From Mesostigma viride (taxonomy: Eukaryota > Streptophyta > Mesostigmatophyceae > Mesostigmatales > Mesostigmataceae): a stretch of DNA of 64,000 bases. The notes under the pieces were generated by a model. The model made no database searches, was not told the DNA's origin, and saw nothing but the letters and a program-made list of their open reading frames with translations. Positions 1 to 11,969 of this stretch are shown here, in pieces (the stretch's first letter is position 1; the number at the start of each line of letters is the position of its first letter). The DNA lies in the NCBI GenBank assembly GCA_009746045.1, contig RPFO01001124.1, forward strand, positions 85,001 through 149,000, given 5' to 3'. The translations under genes and the position numbers were made by a program.

Positions 1-36
1 TAATTAATTAATTAATTAATTGATTAATTAATACAT
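1..36. repeat. (TTAA)n simple repeat
   Basis: An almost pure TTAA array opens the window. The same array forms the 3' tail of the retroelements elsewhere in the window, so this is probably the tail of an element lying to the left. That reading is inference, because the body of the element is not visible. Confidence 0.6.
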
Positions 37-108
37 AGTACACACTACAATAGTTTTCATATATCCTGCCCTGTGATGCGATGGCATGCGCAACACACAC
101 ATGCGCAG

Positions 109-477
109 GGAGGAATGCCGGGCGCGACCCACCTCAAAGAGAGTGCCACGCTCATGTCCATCCTTGGGGCACACGCCAAGGCAGGCAAGCTGTACGGTGC
201 CATCTGCGCGTCTCCCGCGGTGGCGCTGACCCCTGCAGGGCTGCTCCAGGGACTCAAGGCTACCGTGTACCCCTCCTTCGAGAGCTCGCTGCTGGACAAG
301 AGCGCAGCGGGCGCGCGCGTGGTCAGCGACGGCATGTGCATGACCAGCCAAGGGCCGGGCACCGCCATGGAGTTTGGCCTGGCCATCGCCGAGCGTTTTT
401 TTGGCCCGGAGAAGGCGGCGCAGGTGGCTGCGCCCATGGTGCTGGCGGACGGCCAGTGGCCATACAAGTCCCATTGA
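109..477 (+). CDS. DJ-1/PfpI family protein, last exon (5' part outside window)
   Basis: This is the C-terminal 122 residues of a DJ-1/PfpI-superfamily protein. The family includes glyoxalase III or deglycase-like enzymes and redox-sensing chaperones with a cysteine nucleophile at a strand-helix elbow. The exon opens in phase 0 straight after a splice acceptor (ATGCGCAG at 101-108). It shows GGMPGATHL, then AICASP with the predicted nucleophilic Cys, then SQGPGTAMEF and AAPMVLAD, all at the spacing of the C-terminal half of human DJ-1. The stop is TGA at 475-477. The N-terminal half, with the conserved active-site glutamate, should lie left of position 1. An in-frame ATG at 73 sits upstream of the acceptor and probably belongs to the intron. 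A possible AATAAA poly(A) signal is at about 677-682. The family assignment is firm; the exact catalytic activity is not shown. Confidence 0.85.
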   Translation, partial: GGMPGATHLKESATLMSILGAHAKAGKLYGAICASPAVALTPAGLLQGLKATVYPSFESSLLDKSAAGARVVSDGMCMTSQGPGTAMEFGLAIAERFFGPEKAAQVAAPMVLADGQWPYKSH

Positions 478-1085
478 ATGCGTGTTCCACTGGTGTCATT
501 GCTATAGGTAATTGCTCCCCAGGAGAAGTGATGGGGTGGCACAGCGGTGGCTTGCTGGACAAAAGGCTTTTATGCTGATGCAGCCAGGACAGGATTGTGT
601 ACATAAGTTGTCTTGGTTTTCTTTTTCTGTGTGGAATAACTGGCAGCACTTCGCTGAGCACTGCTTATGAGAAAGGAAATAAAACTACATAACTCCATCT
701 ATCAGGAAGTAACCTCGGCGCGCACTCAACATCGCACCACCCTGCCATGCCCAGGCATCTGGCAAGCTGTCTTGTCATGTCACTACGTTCACCTGTTCAT
801 TTTTTTGGTGGATTGTGTTATGCGTCAGGCACGTGGTCGTGTGCGCTTTACTAGCACTGATCAATCATCATCTGCTAGCACTGATCTGCTCGCCGGGATC
901 CTAGGTGGCCTAATGATCACGAATAAGAACGGCGCAGGGGGGGCGCGCCAATGCCCGAAGAGTTCAAGCTCGCTGACCTAAGTAAGTACTTATGTGTTAT
1001 TCTGATTTGGCACTCCGCAAAGGTGAAAACCATTTGCGTTCAGTGCCGGTCCGCGGAAAACGCGGAAAAACGCGATCTGCAAATG
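478..1085. other. 3' flank and intergenic DNA without a recognisable gene
   Basis: The first 200 bases are probably the 3' UTR of the DJ-1-type gene. I see no further exon, repeat array or RNA gene up to the tRNA-like segment that follows. Confidence 0.5.
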
Positions 1086-1147
1086 AATCCAGGCCGGAAT
1101 CGAGCTGGGGACCTCTCGCACCAATTATGCTGACTATAGGACGGACG
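1086..1147 (-). other. tRNA-Pro-like relic, possibly the head of a SINE
   Basis: Read on the minus strand, the segment GTGCGAGAGGTCCCCAGCTC followed by GATTCCGG resembles the anticodon-stem 3' side, variable loop and T arm of eukaryotic tRNA-Pro. A TTGG sits where the UGG anticodon loop would be. The acceptor stem and D arm do not pair well, so a functional tRNA is unlikely. It may be a tRNA pseudogene or a tRNA-derived SINE head. Confidence 0.3.
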
Positions 1148-1229
1148 TCTCCGGATCCTAGGGCATCGCCAACTGACACCTACAGTCATCCGCAAAAGTT
1201 CTCCTTTCCGGGGAGTGATGCAAGCCTGA

Positions 1230-1412
1230 ACCTGAGACAGCATGGTGGTGCGGGTGCCCTGGTGCACCTAGAGCACGGGTAGCTTACATTCCCACCCTTG
1301 CATGAAGTAGCCTAGGATGTATTAGAAGCCATATGCCCCTTCTCAGGGATATGTGCTACATTGACTCCCAACGGAGTGATGTTGATAATTAATTAATTAA
1401 TTAATTAACGCA
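1230..1412 (+). mobile_element. Retroelement family A, 5'-truncated 3' end
   Basis: This 180-bp segment matches the 3' end of the ORF1-type retroelement at about 49450-49620 nearly base for base. It ends in the hairpin ACTCCCAACGGAGT, a short spacer and a (TTAA)n tail. Only the tail end was integrated, as is usual for target-primed reverse transcription. No coding sequence of the element remains here. Confidence 0.75.
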
Positions 1413-1439
1413 AGCCTTAATTCGGATTTGGTACTAGAT

Positions 1440-2457
1440 AAATCATTCGAGATCTGTGTGTGTAGGAGTACTACACACGTGTCTGCACGCGAGACTTCTG
1501 TGTTATGCACATAGGCATGCCACGGAGTACTCATACGCTAGTGATCTCATTTGAAAATTAATTACACAAAAGTTAGACACACAGACTGAAATATCGTCTG
1601 CATTATGCCCCATGTCGTAATTGCCGACCTCATCTATGCTGACGACCTCAGGTGGAGGTATATTGCCCCTGAGGCCGGTTAGCCGCTACACTACGTACCG
1701 CATCGTCTGCCATTACAGTAGAGGACAGCTCAGATGAGGATTTTATCCCCCTCTAGTGACTATATGGTTAGGGCATGATGCAGACGAGCCATCCCACGCG
1801 CCATCCCACGAGCCACGAGGTAGCCATGGCTGACGGCGGCGCTCATACTTTCACGTTTGGGCACCAAATTCGGCCGTGCATATCACAATCGCTTCTTCTT
1901 TCTAAGACGCACACGCTGATATATTTTCCCGAAGCTAAAACGCAATATTAAATGCCGAGCAAACGCTCGACTACGCAACGCAGCCTGGCGGCTGCGATGA
2001 GCCAAGAAAATTCGCCTGCAGCTCCGGTTGTAGTTCCGCCTGGCCTGCCAGGCAGCGAGGCCACTACTCATGCAAGCGTTGGTAGCTAGTGCACTCGGCT
2101 CCTGCGGCCTTGCCATCGGCATCGGCTGATCCCAAACGCAGTCATCCAGAAGAATCGCGCCTAACAGAACCGCGCTTTCGGCCCCAACCTTTCAAAGTCG
2201 ACAATCACGACTGGACCGACATGTCCCCGGCCAGACTGTGCTCTGCACTGCATAGATCTTCTTCGGGGACTACTACGCCTCGCTTTACGACCTGTGCATC
2301 CATCTCGACAGCATCCATCGCCTCATCACCGGCCCGGACGGCTCCTGGTTTAACCCCCGAGCTCTGTTCGACACCCGGGTACGCCCGCCCCCAACTCTGG
2401 ACAGCACACCGTCCTCAACTCTCTCCTCATCACCATGCGGAGATCCTACATCCCTAG
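1440..2457 (+). mobile_element. Host repeat plus 5' portion of an ORF1-type retroelement (family A)
   Basis: About 1480-1630 resembles the sequence flanking the element at 31812-49620 (31730-31811 and 49621-49650), so it is an older interspersed repeat. From about 1780 the 5' UTR of the ORF1 retroelement begins. A reading frame opening near 1952 (MPSKRSTTQRSLAAA) matches MTSKRPLTQRSLADA at 31996. Farther on, PRFRPQPFKVD at about 2180 matches the same protein. The copy ends at about 2457, well short of the ORF1 C-terminus, and contains stops and frameshifts. No intact gene is present. Confidence 0.65.
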
Positions 2458-3198
2458 ACACATGTACATGTGTAATGAATAGTAAAGCAGAACTAACTTT
2501 GCGTGCATGCACTATGGCATGCCAGGCATAGTGCAGCATTGTAAAAATGTGCTTTACTTATGGCCCAACCAGGCTGCCCTGGGATCGAGTGGGGACACAG
2601 ACCTCGAAGGGGGGGCATAGTCCACAGTCATGTCCGACAAGGCGGACGTATCACGACTGTCATAAGGGGCAATAACTTTTACATTGTTGTATAACCCGTT
2701 TCCCACAAATAAAGCCATTTACCCTCAACACCCTGAGTGTATTCCTATTCCTGCCATAGCGCTCTACACTGTTTAGGCTCACTCCTACACATCAGGCAGC
2801 ATCTATGCCCCCCCCCCCCTCCCCCCAGCTCCACAATCCCCACCAACCATGCAATTTCAGGGTGTCTGCCAGTGCACTGGGTGGAGACTGCGCTGGGGGA
2901 GGGAGGGTATGCCATGAAGTCATCAACGACCTGCGTACGTGGACTACAGGCCTTGGTATGTGCTCATTACACGAGCGACTATGAAAGTTTTCAATTGGTC
3001 CGCCCAACAGGGGTTTTCCATAGCCTCTGGAGTGCGAGGGATGCGCTTATTGAGCGCTCTCACGCCATGCATCCCACGGCCCCGTGTTTGAGTGCACCAG
3101 CATGTCACTGGCACAAGCATGCTGGAGCCACAAGCACCGAGACAGACCTGCATGACAGCCTTGCCCTGCTTGGCTACCATGCTAGCCGCATCAAGAAA
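2458..3198. other. Unassigned DNA downstream of the dehydrogenase gene
   Basis: I recognise nothing here apart from short C-rich runs near 2807-2825. The part just below 3199 should contain the 3' UTR of the minus-strand dehydrogenase gene. Short open frames look like chance. Confidence 0.4.
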
Positions 3199-6100
3199 TC
3201 ACTCCGCTGGAAGACCGACTGCCTTTGAGGAGGCTCTCCACAGCTCCTTTTGCACATTCTCGTCCAGCGCATAGTCTGAAGGCCGCACTTCTTTGGTGCG
3301 CGAGTTGAAAAGGCCGCCCGAGAGAACGCGAACAGGGTAGTCCAGCGACGTCATCAGCAGGACGATGGGCAGCAGGGTCTTGTTGTCCCATACCTTCGTG
3401 TTCGTTATCTAGGGGGGGGGGAGACAACCAATGCACGGCAGCAGCAGAGGGTTGCGAAAACATATGTCAGATTAACGCTTCCGAGCACATGCGCGATGAT
3501 GTCCTCATCGAGAAAAGTGTGCTTATGCTGGTACCCTCACAAAGAAAAGTGCAACTATGCTGACGTCATGGCACACCATTAGAATTAGAGAAGAGATCAC
3601 CTTACAGACCATGACAGCATCTCCAAGTCAGCATGAACACACAAAATCCCACCGTAATCATTCCAACAGCAACTAATCCAGGGTGCAGGCAGGTGGTACA
3701 TGCCATGTTTGCCGAAGGTGCGAGCACCGCCACTTGCAGGTCTAATGGAACGAGAACCAGCACAACAGGAGGGTCAACGAAAGCTGGCCCGGGCAGGTGG
3801 ACAGAAATGTCAACACACACCCCACAATCCTGCCAACACCCCCCACACAATCCTGCCTGCCTCTGCTCCTTGCCAGATCCAAAACTTATCAGCTATCATT
3901 GAACGAGAGGGTGCACACCGGGCAATCAGCAATTCAAGCGGGGGGCGATTTGTGGCATGACCTTGTCGTCGCGACCTATGCCCCGCAACGGCCTCCACAC
4001 CCATTGGCCACGGCAGGCTGTTAAAAATAAACCCCGCTGTCTGTAGGAGTTTCAGCCGAGACAGTACGACTTCGGCACTACTGTCACACAATCACGAGAC
4101 ACCGAAGCAGGACGGCAGAAAGTATAGCCTATTGCTCCCTGTGGGCTACTAGCTAAGTAAAGGCATCGTCAGGGCGGCCCCTTGCCTGGGGGGTCACCTC
4201 CTGCACTGATAGGGTGAAGGAAGCTATCCCGGCACAATCAAGTGCTGCACGGAGGCACACAATACGCCTAACCCCCCCCACGGCTCACCAGCCGGCTGGC
4301 AAAGAAGCCCCGCGCGAGAAACACCGGCTTCCCCTGGGTGCCCTTGGGCCCCACACCGTGGTCCCCCAGGGACGCGTCCACCACCACCTTGGCCGCATCA
4401 GCGGGGGTCGCATACGTCGACTGCCAGAAGCATTGGCACGCGGTGCAAGGTGCAGGAACATATTGTGTGGGTAGCAATCAGAAGGAAGTTAGCAGTTTCT
4501 ATTGTTCTTCCCTCATCGGATGGTTAGCATGGCCCCCAGATGCACCTGGAAATATCATATCAGCTCGACAACTCGTCATACACTGACTTAAGACCCCACC
4601 ATGAACCTTGATAAATCAAATCACTCAGCCTCGCACCACGCACCTTGATGAGGTAGGAGAAAGGCGGCTTGGAGAACTTGCCGCTGTTCTTCCAGATGTT
4701 GGTGTTCACGCCGCCTGGGGGGGGGCGGCAGGAGAGCGACACCGGCCATTCACACAGGAGAGACAGATACGTCGTTTACAGGGGAGAGGCGTGTAAGCCA
4801 TTTACAGGGTAGAGGAGCACAACAGCAATCATCGTAACGGCACCTTGAGGCACCTTCAGTACTTGGTGGGGGCTGCCTGGAAACTTCTCAAGCATCGGTG
4901 ACATGCCAGCCATCCGATGCGACAGACAGGCCCTAGCCACAGCAAGCGTTGCAGGCAGCCCAGCTCTCCATGCAAGAACACAGCGGGGTAGCAAGGTATG
5001 AATGAATTAATTTCGAAAGGGACGGAAAAATTTCGACTACCAAGGAACACATGAATTCAATTGGCAAGGGACGAAGTGCAGCAACGGGTAGAGTGGGCTT
5101 GGATGAAACGGAGGATTAAGACGCAGGGTTGGACAAGCCAGCCCTGGAGGGAGGGCTGGGCCTTGGGTCAACAAGCCGACCCACCCATCCAGGTGGATGC
5201 ACGTTTGCCCATACCTCAAGTGGCCCGTCGGGAGCACACGAGACTCCGGGACAGCACGGCTGCACAGGCAGCCTGCAAAATGCCCGCCCGCAGCTCCTAA
5301 AGCAGGAAGAATTCACAAGAGGATGTACCGCCGTTGAAAACGCTATCAACCACCATGAAAAAATGTCGTATACCATTGACCAAAAGATGCAACCTCCCCC
5401 CCTCCCTTAGCCCCCAAAGAAATGAAAAAAAAATGGTGGCAACACACAGTTCAAAGTATGCAATCAACCGCACAGACACAAAAAAACGCTATTGGCCACC
5501 GCCTGCTCACCTGGGTCAACCGCTATTGACCACCGCCTGCTCACCTGGTTCAACCGCTACTGACCACCGCCTGCTCACCTGGGTCTACCGCCACGGAGGA
5601 TATGCCTTGCGCTGTGGGGGTGACCAAATGTGTGGGTCAGGAAGTGAACACCATCAGTGCCGATGAACAGGAGAAAATGGCCACACGGAAGTGAACACCA
5701 TCAGTGCAGATGAACAGGAGAAAATGGCCACAAGGAAGTGAACACCATCAGTGCCGATGAACAGGAGAAAATGGCCACACGCACGCAAGGTCAGCAATGG
5801 TAGGACTAGAGTGCAAAGATGTGTGTGTGTTTGCAGAGCCATGAAGCTACGCATGTGTATGTGGTAAATACCTCCAGAATCAAAGTGGCGGCAGCAGCTT
5901 GGCTTGGCAGTGGATATTTCATACCCAGGGCAGCAACAGGAGTTTGCACACAGTCATGTATCTTCCAAAGTAAGGTACACACACGATTTGTTATCTTTCT
6001 AACAAGGAAAGCTTCCCTAGATTTTCCTCAACAGCTGCCCGGGCGTGTGCCTCGGCTGTGGTTAGTAGCGCTGGCAGAAGCAACCATCATTCACCCATCG

Positions 6101-9100
6101 ATCGTTCACAATCGTTAGTTTTTCTATTCTTCTAACAAGTGAACACAACATGACATTTTACAGGACATGTTACGCAACAAGTGGAACCCAGCGCCAGGGA
6201 CCCCTCATCGCCATGACAGCACGTGCAGCCTGCCACGAGCCCCGCAACAGCAGCACAAGCCTGCCGAGTAGCCCAAGCTGCTGCCTCTGTGCTCCTCCCC
6301 CGAGCTGTCGCATGCTGCCGGTATCCCTCCTCACCGTGGTACCGGCGCTGCGACTCGAATGTGAACAGCACGTTGGCCAGCTTGGTGGCCGCATAGTTGC
6401 CCGTGCGGAAGTCGCGCAGGAAGTCGTCCTGGCACACGGGTGGGCAGCGCACGCCAGCACACGCACGCGGAACGATACATGGGAGCCGCGAGGGTGCGGG
6501 CCGTGGGATGATTGCTGTTAGATGCTGCCCTTGGTTACAGTTAGTAGAGCACAAGAGCTGAGCACTGGAATTGATGGCTAGGCAGCGCACGTACAGCATG
6601 CAGCTGATGGGAGGGAAAGGGTAGCATCCCAGGGTCGGGGGTTGTTGCACGCCAACTGAGCGGGAGCCCTGCAGTATACGCTGGCTTGACAGATTGCCTA
6701 CATGTGTTTTGCATGATAAAACATTTCTGACAACGCAACAACAGCTTGGGGACCAATGACGCGTGCCATGGGTATCTCCTACGGCTTCAATAGGCACCCC
6801 CATGTTGCGGTTGGATTGCGAACATGTTGCTGCACTATAGTGACCCGCTGGTACACTGTACCCTACGGCTTCAATAGGCACCCCCATGTTGCGGTTGGAT
6901 TGCGAACATGTTGCTGCACTATAGTGACCCGCTGGTACACTGTACCCTACGGCTTCAATAGGCAACCCCATTTTGTGGTTGGATTGCGAACATGTTGCTG
7001 CACTATAGTGACCCGCTGGTACACTGTACCCTACGGCTCCAATAGGCAACCCCATTTTGCGGTTGGATTGCGAACATGTTGCTGCACTATAGTGACCCGC
7101 TGGTACACTGTACCCTACGGCTTCAATAGGCAACCCCATTTTGCGGTTGGATTGCGAAAATGTTGCTGCACTATAGTGACCCGCTGGTACACTGTACCCT
7201 ACGGCTTCAATAGGCAACCCCATTTTGCAGTTGGATTGCGAACATGTTGCTGCACTATAGTGACCCGCTGGTACACTGTACCCTACGGCTTCAATAGGCA
7301 ACCCCATTTTGCGGTTGGATTGCGAACATGTTGCTGCACTATAGTGACCCGCTCGTACACTGTACCCTACGGCTTCAATAGGCAACCCCATTTTGCGGTT
7401 GGATTGCGAAAATGTTGCTGCACTATAGTGACCCGCTGGTACACTGTACCCTACGGCTTCAATAGGCAGCCCCATGTTGCGGTTGGATTGCGAACATGTT
7501 GCTGCACTATAGTGACCCGCTGGTACACTGTACCCTACGGCTTCAATAGGCAGCCCCATTTTGCGGTTGGATTGCGAACATGTTGCTGCACTATAGTGAC
7601 CCGCTGGTACACTGTACCCTACGGCTTCAATAGGCACCCCCATTTTGCGGTTGGTTTGCGAACATGTTGCTGCACTATAGTGACCCGCTGGTACACTGTA
7701 CCCTACGGCTTCAATAGGCAGCCCCATTTTGCGGTTGGATTGCGAACATGTTGCTGCACTATAGTGACCCGCTGGTACACTGTACCCTACGGCTTCAATA
7801 GGCAACCCCATTTTGCGGTTGGATTGCGAACATGTTGCTGCACTATAGTGACCCGCTCGTACACTGTACCCTACGGCTTCAATGTGCAACCCCCTTTCAG
7901 GTTCTGGTATTCCTAGCGCTCCGTCTACGGGCTGCCACCCTAGCAGCAACTTGATGTGTATGCCATGTGGGTGCCGAATCCTGCCATGCATGCTGCGCAG
8001 GATTGGACGCCGAGCAGACAGCAAGCCAGCATATCTATGCATGCAACTCATCCAGACCGGGTCATCCACGCAGGTCAATGGACCGCACTACACTGCCAGC
8101 ACGTTCGTGATGCGACATAAACTTCATACTGCAGCATAGTGCAGGATAGAGCAGCGCAATATCGTGCAGGTATCGAGTAAGCATTACACATCCTCTTGCT
8201 GAAAAGCCCTGGTTGTGCCCTAGGCCAACACTGCGACCATGGCACAACAGCTCCTTCCCGCTCGCACCGAAATGCGAGCGCAAGAAAATGGTTATTAAGC
8301 ATCCCAACTTGGTGTTGCAAGGGGTCGTGGCACGCTCTCTTCGCAGCACTTAGCATCGATCTTTCCCGCAGCACACGAGGACTGCCACCCTGAATAAGGG
8401 CTACCTTGTCCAGATCCACTCTAATGATGGAGTTTCTAGGTGCTGTTCTCCAATGATCATCTGGGCACGCTCATGTGGGTGAAGAGAGCCACAGTTTCTC
8501 AAACTCAGTGAAACGCCATTCATGGCCGCATCCTGAGAGCCACAACAGAGCCGCGTAGCTAGAAGCCACAAGGAATGTGAGCCTGCCAGTGCGGACCTAC
8601 CTGTCAAGCCCACCACTGTACCCTGCAACGTTTTCTGCACGCTCATGACGCTCATGAGTGGTGCTTGCAAATGGTTTGCATGATGGGTGGGGAATGACCA
8701 TGTGCGTGCTGGTGTGGACTTACAATGTTGGGAAAGCCCTTGGGCATGCGGTGGGTGATTGATGACACGTTGACAATCTGTATATGCGTGTGAGGGGGGG
8801 GGGGGGGGGAGGGGAGCGACCATTGGGCAAGACAGGCGTCAGCACCCGCCCGCACACAGAGCGGTCGAGCTTCGAGGAGAGTCTGGAGGCACCACGGGCC
8901 AGGGGGAGCTGCAGGGAGGGGAAACCAACCCCACGCTGCAGGCACAAGGAGAAGACGAATTAGGGTTTAAAGATTGGATTCTCTTGCACTTCCAATTCTA
9001 CCTTGGCCTTATCCCGGTACCCAGTTCAGCCATATCCAGGCAACCATGTGATCCCACAACCAGTAACTTCTCTTGGCCACTAGGACTTACTGTATAGCAT

Positions 9101-11969
9101 GACCAGCACCATGTGTACCCTGGCACAAACATCCCTTGGCGAACCCTACAACCAAAATGCTCTAGACGGTAGCGTTAGCCAGCCATGATGAATGCTCACG
9201 GCTAGACATTTCCACCTCCATTCATTTCCATCATCCTGAACGACTAGACAACCGCTGATAAGATAACAGCAGACTCGAGCTACCATGGTCCGGATTCTCC
9301 CGATTTCTGGCCTGGCATGGCTTGTCTCACTGACCATCGCAAAACCTGTCAATACCCTAGCAAGACTATCTCTCGCTCGCGCGCTCACCTTGGACGGGGC
9401 GCCTTGTTTGAGAGATGGCAGCAGAAGCCGCGTAAGCAGGAAGGGGCCCAGGAAGTTGACCTGCGCGCGCGGAGCACAGGCAGCAGCTCGCGCCCAGGTG
9501 AGAGGATGGTTGTGCCATGGCATTAGAGGAGAATTGCACGACAACGTGGGAGAGCATTTGCACCACTTCGCAATCAGGCAATTGGCTGGGCTCACTAGGG
9601 GGGTGAGCACAGACATGCCTGGCAGTTGCACCTGTCAGCCTCTTGAGCAGAACCCTGGTGGATGCCCCGGTTTAATGAGCATGCTGCTTATTGTAAGACG
9701 GTGTTGGTGCTGGTGCTGGTGCCGGTGCTGGTGCTGGTGCTGGTGCTGGTGCTGGTGCTGGTGCTGGTGCTGGTGCTGGTGCTGGTGCTGGTGCTGGTGC
9801 TGGTGCTGGTGCTGGTGCTGGTGCTGGTGCTGGTGCTGGTGCTGGTGCTGGTGCTGGTGCTGGTGCTGGTGCTGGTGCTGGTGCTGGTGCTGGTGCTGGT
9901 GTGATGCGAAACCCGACCATGTCGGGTGTGCTCAAAAGGCAAACGAAGGCATAAAAAAAACAGATCTTACGCTGCCACCACAGATTTGAAACCTCGCCAC
10001 CCACCCCCCACCCACCCACCCCAAATGCAAACACGAGGCGAAATACCCCTCAGGTGGCTGGATTCGAATAATGGAGTACAGTTCCTATGAGAGGGCACAA
10101 TCTGATGTCATAAACCAACCCATTGCCCAGCACCAAGCTCCTTTGCTAATGACTGCGGACCGGTAAAGGAAGTTTTCTACATAGTCATTTTGGGTCTTGG
10201 GAAGAAAAACGATCTTAGAATAAGAATCTCATGCTTTCAACCGCGTTGTGCACGTTGAAGGGAAGTAACCTGTCAGGGCAGCCACGGGATCAAAGGGTCG
10301 GGGATGCTCGAGTTTGGGATGAAAGTGTAAGGGATGCTCGTGTTTGCACTTGATGACAATCGTATGACAGGCCGAGAGGGAAACGAGAGGCAGGGGCGAT
10401 AGCGGGCAGGCTAGTGCGGGTAGTGTTAGTGAACCACTGATAGTTATCGAAGTGGTGGTAAGCCACTTAGCACAGTGTTAGCGAACCACTGATAGTTATC
10501 GAAGTGGTGGTAAGCCACTTAGTACAGTGTTAGTGAACCACTGATAGTTATCGAAGTGGTGGTAAGCCACTTAGTACAGTCTTAGCGCACCACTGATGGG
10601 CTGAGTTGTTAGATTTCTAATGGATTATGGGCTGACTTGGCGCGTGTGCCCCACCTGGGTCAGCCCAGCGATGCCTTCGGGCGTGTGCCATGGCCGCAAG
10701 AAGTTAGTGCCCGCGTTGTTGACCAGGATGTGCAGCGGCTTCCCTTGCGCCTTGAACTTGTCGGCAAAGTCGCGGATGGACACGTTGTCAGCCAGGTCCA
10801 GCTGAAGCACCTGCACCTTGGCTTGGGGGTGCCGCTGCAGGTATACGGCCCCAAAACCACCCATATCCAAACACCCACCCACCCACCCACCCATCCACCC
10901 ACCCATCCACCCACCCACGCACCCACCCACCCACCCACCCACCCACCCACCCACCCACCCACCCACCCCCACCCACCCACCCACCCACCCACCCACCCAC
11001 CCACCCACCCACCCACCCACCCACCCACCCACCCACCCACCCACCCACCCACCCACCCACCCACCCACCCACCCACCCACCCACCCACCCACCCACCCAC
11101 CCACCCACCCACCCACCCACCCACCCACCCACCCACCCACCCACCCACCCACCCACCTACCCACCCACCCACCCACCCACCCGCAGCCCCAGACACCGCA
11201 CGAACTCCCCCCCCCCCCCCGCCCACCCACCGCGCACACACACACATACCACGGAACTCGATCAGGAAACCGGTTCAGCTTGGGAGGTTTTAAGTGAGCA
11301 AGCAATGCGGAATGAGAAATCAAGTCACGAGTGGCGCGAGCCGACATGCACAAGGCCGTCCAATCATAGACGTACGGAGATGTGCCCTTTGCTGACAATG
11401 ATGGGAAAAGAATGCCAGTCCCCAGCTTAACATATTGGTTGGAAAAAAATATATATATATATATTTGGAGAGTAAAAAGTTTTAAAAAATCGTCTCTCTA
11501 AGAAGAGCAAAAGAGTTACAAAAAGTCATCAATCTTCGGAGACTAAAGAAGCTACAAAAAGTCAGCTATCCATGGAGAGATGCATACTGAATGCTAAGTT
11601 TGGGTCAACCCTCAAGTCAGCAAGAACCTACTTTTCAAAGTGCACTTAATTAACTAGCCACCCAAGTAGGCTAAGCCAAAAACAGCCGCTGGCTATTCTT
11701 TGCCTAGCCTGCTAAGGTGGCTGCTGTAATGCAGGCACACTTGCTACAGATACTGACCATAGTCATGATGTTGGAAATGAAGCGAGCAAGGCAGCCAAGC
11801 AGCGTCCAACCCCATGCCAACGAGGACGCTCGTCCAAAAACCTTCGTGTGGGCAACGCAATAGGCCGCTTACCCCGCGGATCCAGCGGGCCACGGTGTTG
11901 GCAGCGTCGACGTTTCTGCATGCCAGGGTGACGTCAGCCCCCGCGGCCGCCAGCTCATCCGCCGTGTAC
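3199..11969 (-). CDS. Short-chain dehydrogenase/reductase, retinol-dehydrogenase type, nine exons found, 5' end missing
   Basis: An NAD(P)(H)-dependent oxidoreductase of the classical SDR fold, closest in pattern to RDH/WWOX-like enzymes; the substrate is unknown. Minus-strand exons, 5' to 3': 11969-11873 (ELAAAGADVTLACRN), 10834-10655 (QLDLAD and the structural NNAG motif), 9460-9389 (VNFLGPFLLTRLLLPSL), 8777-8724 (VNVSS, catalytic serine strand), 6428-6335 (YAATK, catalytic YxxxK), 5243-5190 (tentative, WANVHPPG), 4714-4644 (GVNTNIW), 4420-4289 (TPADAAK) and 3408-3199 (ending KAVGLPAE, stop TGA). Intron phases agree at every junction and give about 321 residues. All donors are GT except the one after 5190, which would be GA. 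The N-terminal exon with TGxxxGIG was not found upstream and may lie beyond a long repeat-filled intron. The catalytic residues are intact, so the gene is probably functional. Confidence 0.85.
5495..5590. repeat. Tandem repeat, about 33 bp x 3, in a dehydrogenase intron
   Basis: Three near-identical units around CACCGCCTGCTCACCTGGGT stand head to tail. They lie in the intron between the exons at 6335 and 5243. Confidence 0.75.
5645..5790. repeat. Tandem repeat, about 46 bp x 3, in the same intron
   Basis: Three units around GTGAACACCATCAGTGC followed by GATGAACAGGAGAAAATGGC stand head to tail, with a few substitutions between copies. Confidence 0.75.
6781..7890. repeat. 84-bp minisatellite, about 13 copies, in a dehydrogenase intron
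   Basis: Thirteen units begin with ACGGCTTCAATAGGC and repeat every 84 bp with few substitutions. Because 84 is a multiple of three and the unit lacks stops in some frames, long open frames arise on both strands; they are by-products of the array. Each unit contains the palindrome CACTATAGTG. The array lies wholly within the intron between exons 8724 and 6428. Confidence 0.95.
9155..9330 (-). mobile_element. Short interspersed element, SINE-like copy
   Basis: On the minus strand this segment (GCCAGAAATCGGGAGAATCC, then CCATGGTAGCTCGAG) matches 49768-49950 over about 170 bp and 53939-54024 over about 75 bp. It lies in a dehydrogenase intron. It encodes no protein. The 53939 copy carries a clear target duplication, which supports mobility of the family. 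Confidence 0.6.
9703..9901. repeat. (GCTGGT)n hexanucleotide array, about 200 bp
   Basis: A nearly pure hexamer array in the intron between the exons at 10655 and 9460. It opens Ala-Pro, Ser-Thr, Leu-Val and Cys-Trp frames by chance, and none is credible as protein. Confidence 0.97.
10405..10592. repeat. About 55-bp tandem repeat, 3.5 copies, with internal hairpin
   Basis: The unit contains AACCACTGATAGTTATCG and AAGTGGTGGTAAGCCACTT. The second half can fold back (AAGTGG with CCACTT). The array lies in the same intron as the hexamer array. Confidence 0.85.
10869..11181. repeat. (CCCA)n tetranucleotide array, about 310 bp
   Basis: A long tetramer array with a few interruptions at its left end. 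It starts about 35 bp beyond the splice acceptor of the exon at 10655-10834 and lies in the intron upstream of it. Long Pro-Thr-His or Gly-Trp-Val frames across it are artefacts. Confidence 0.97.

Noticed and set aside
6132-8078. 648-residue minus-strand and 386-residue plus-strand repeat proteins
   Set aside because: They are translations of an 84-bp minisatellite whose unit length is divisible by three. The minus frame merely runs on into a real 31-codon dehydrogenase exon at 6428.
9672-10034. Ala-Pro and Ser-Thr repeat frames
   Set aside because: They are translations of the (GCTGGT)n array within an intron.
10051-10075. tRNA T-arm-like GGATTCGAATAATGG
   Set aside because: No acceptor, D or anticodon stem can be paired around it.
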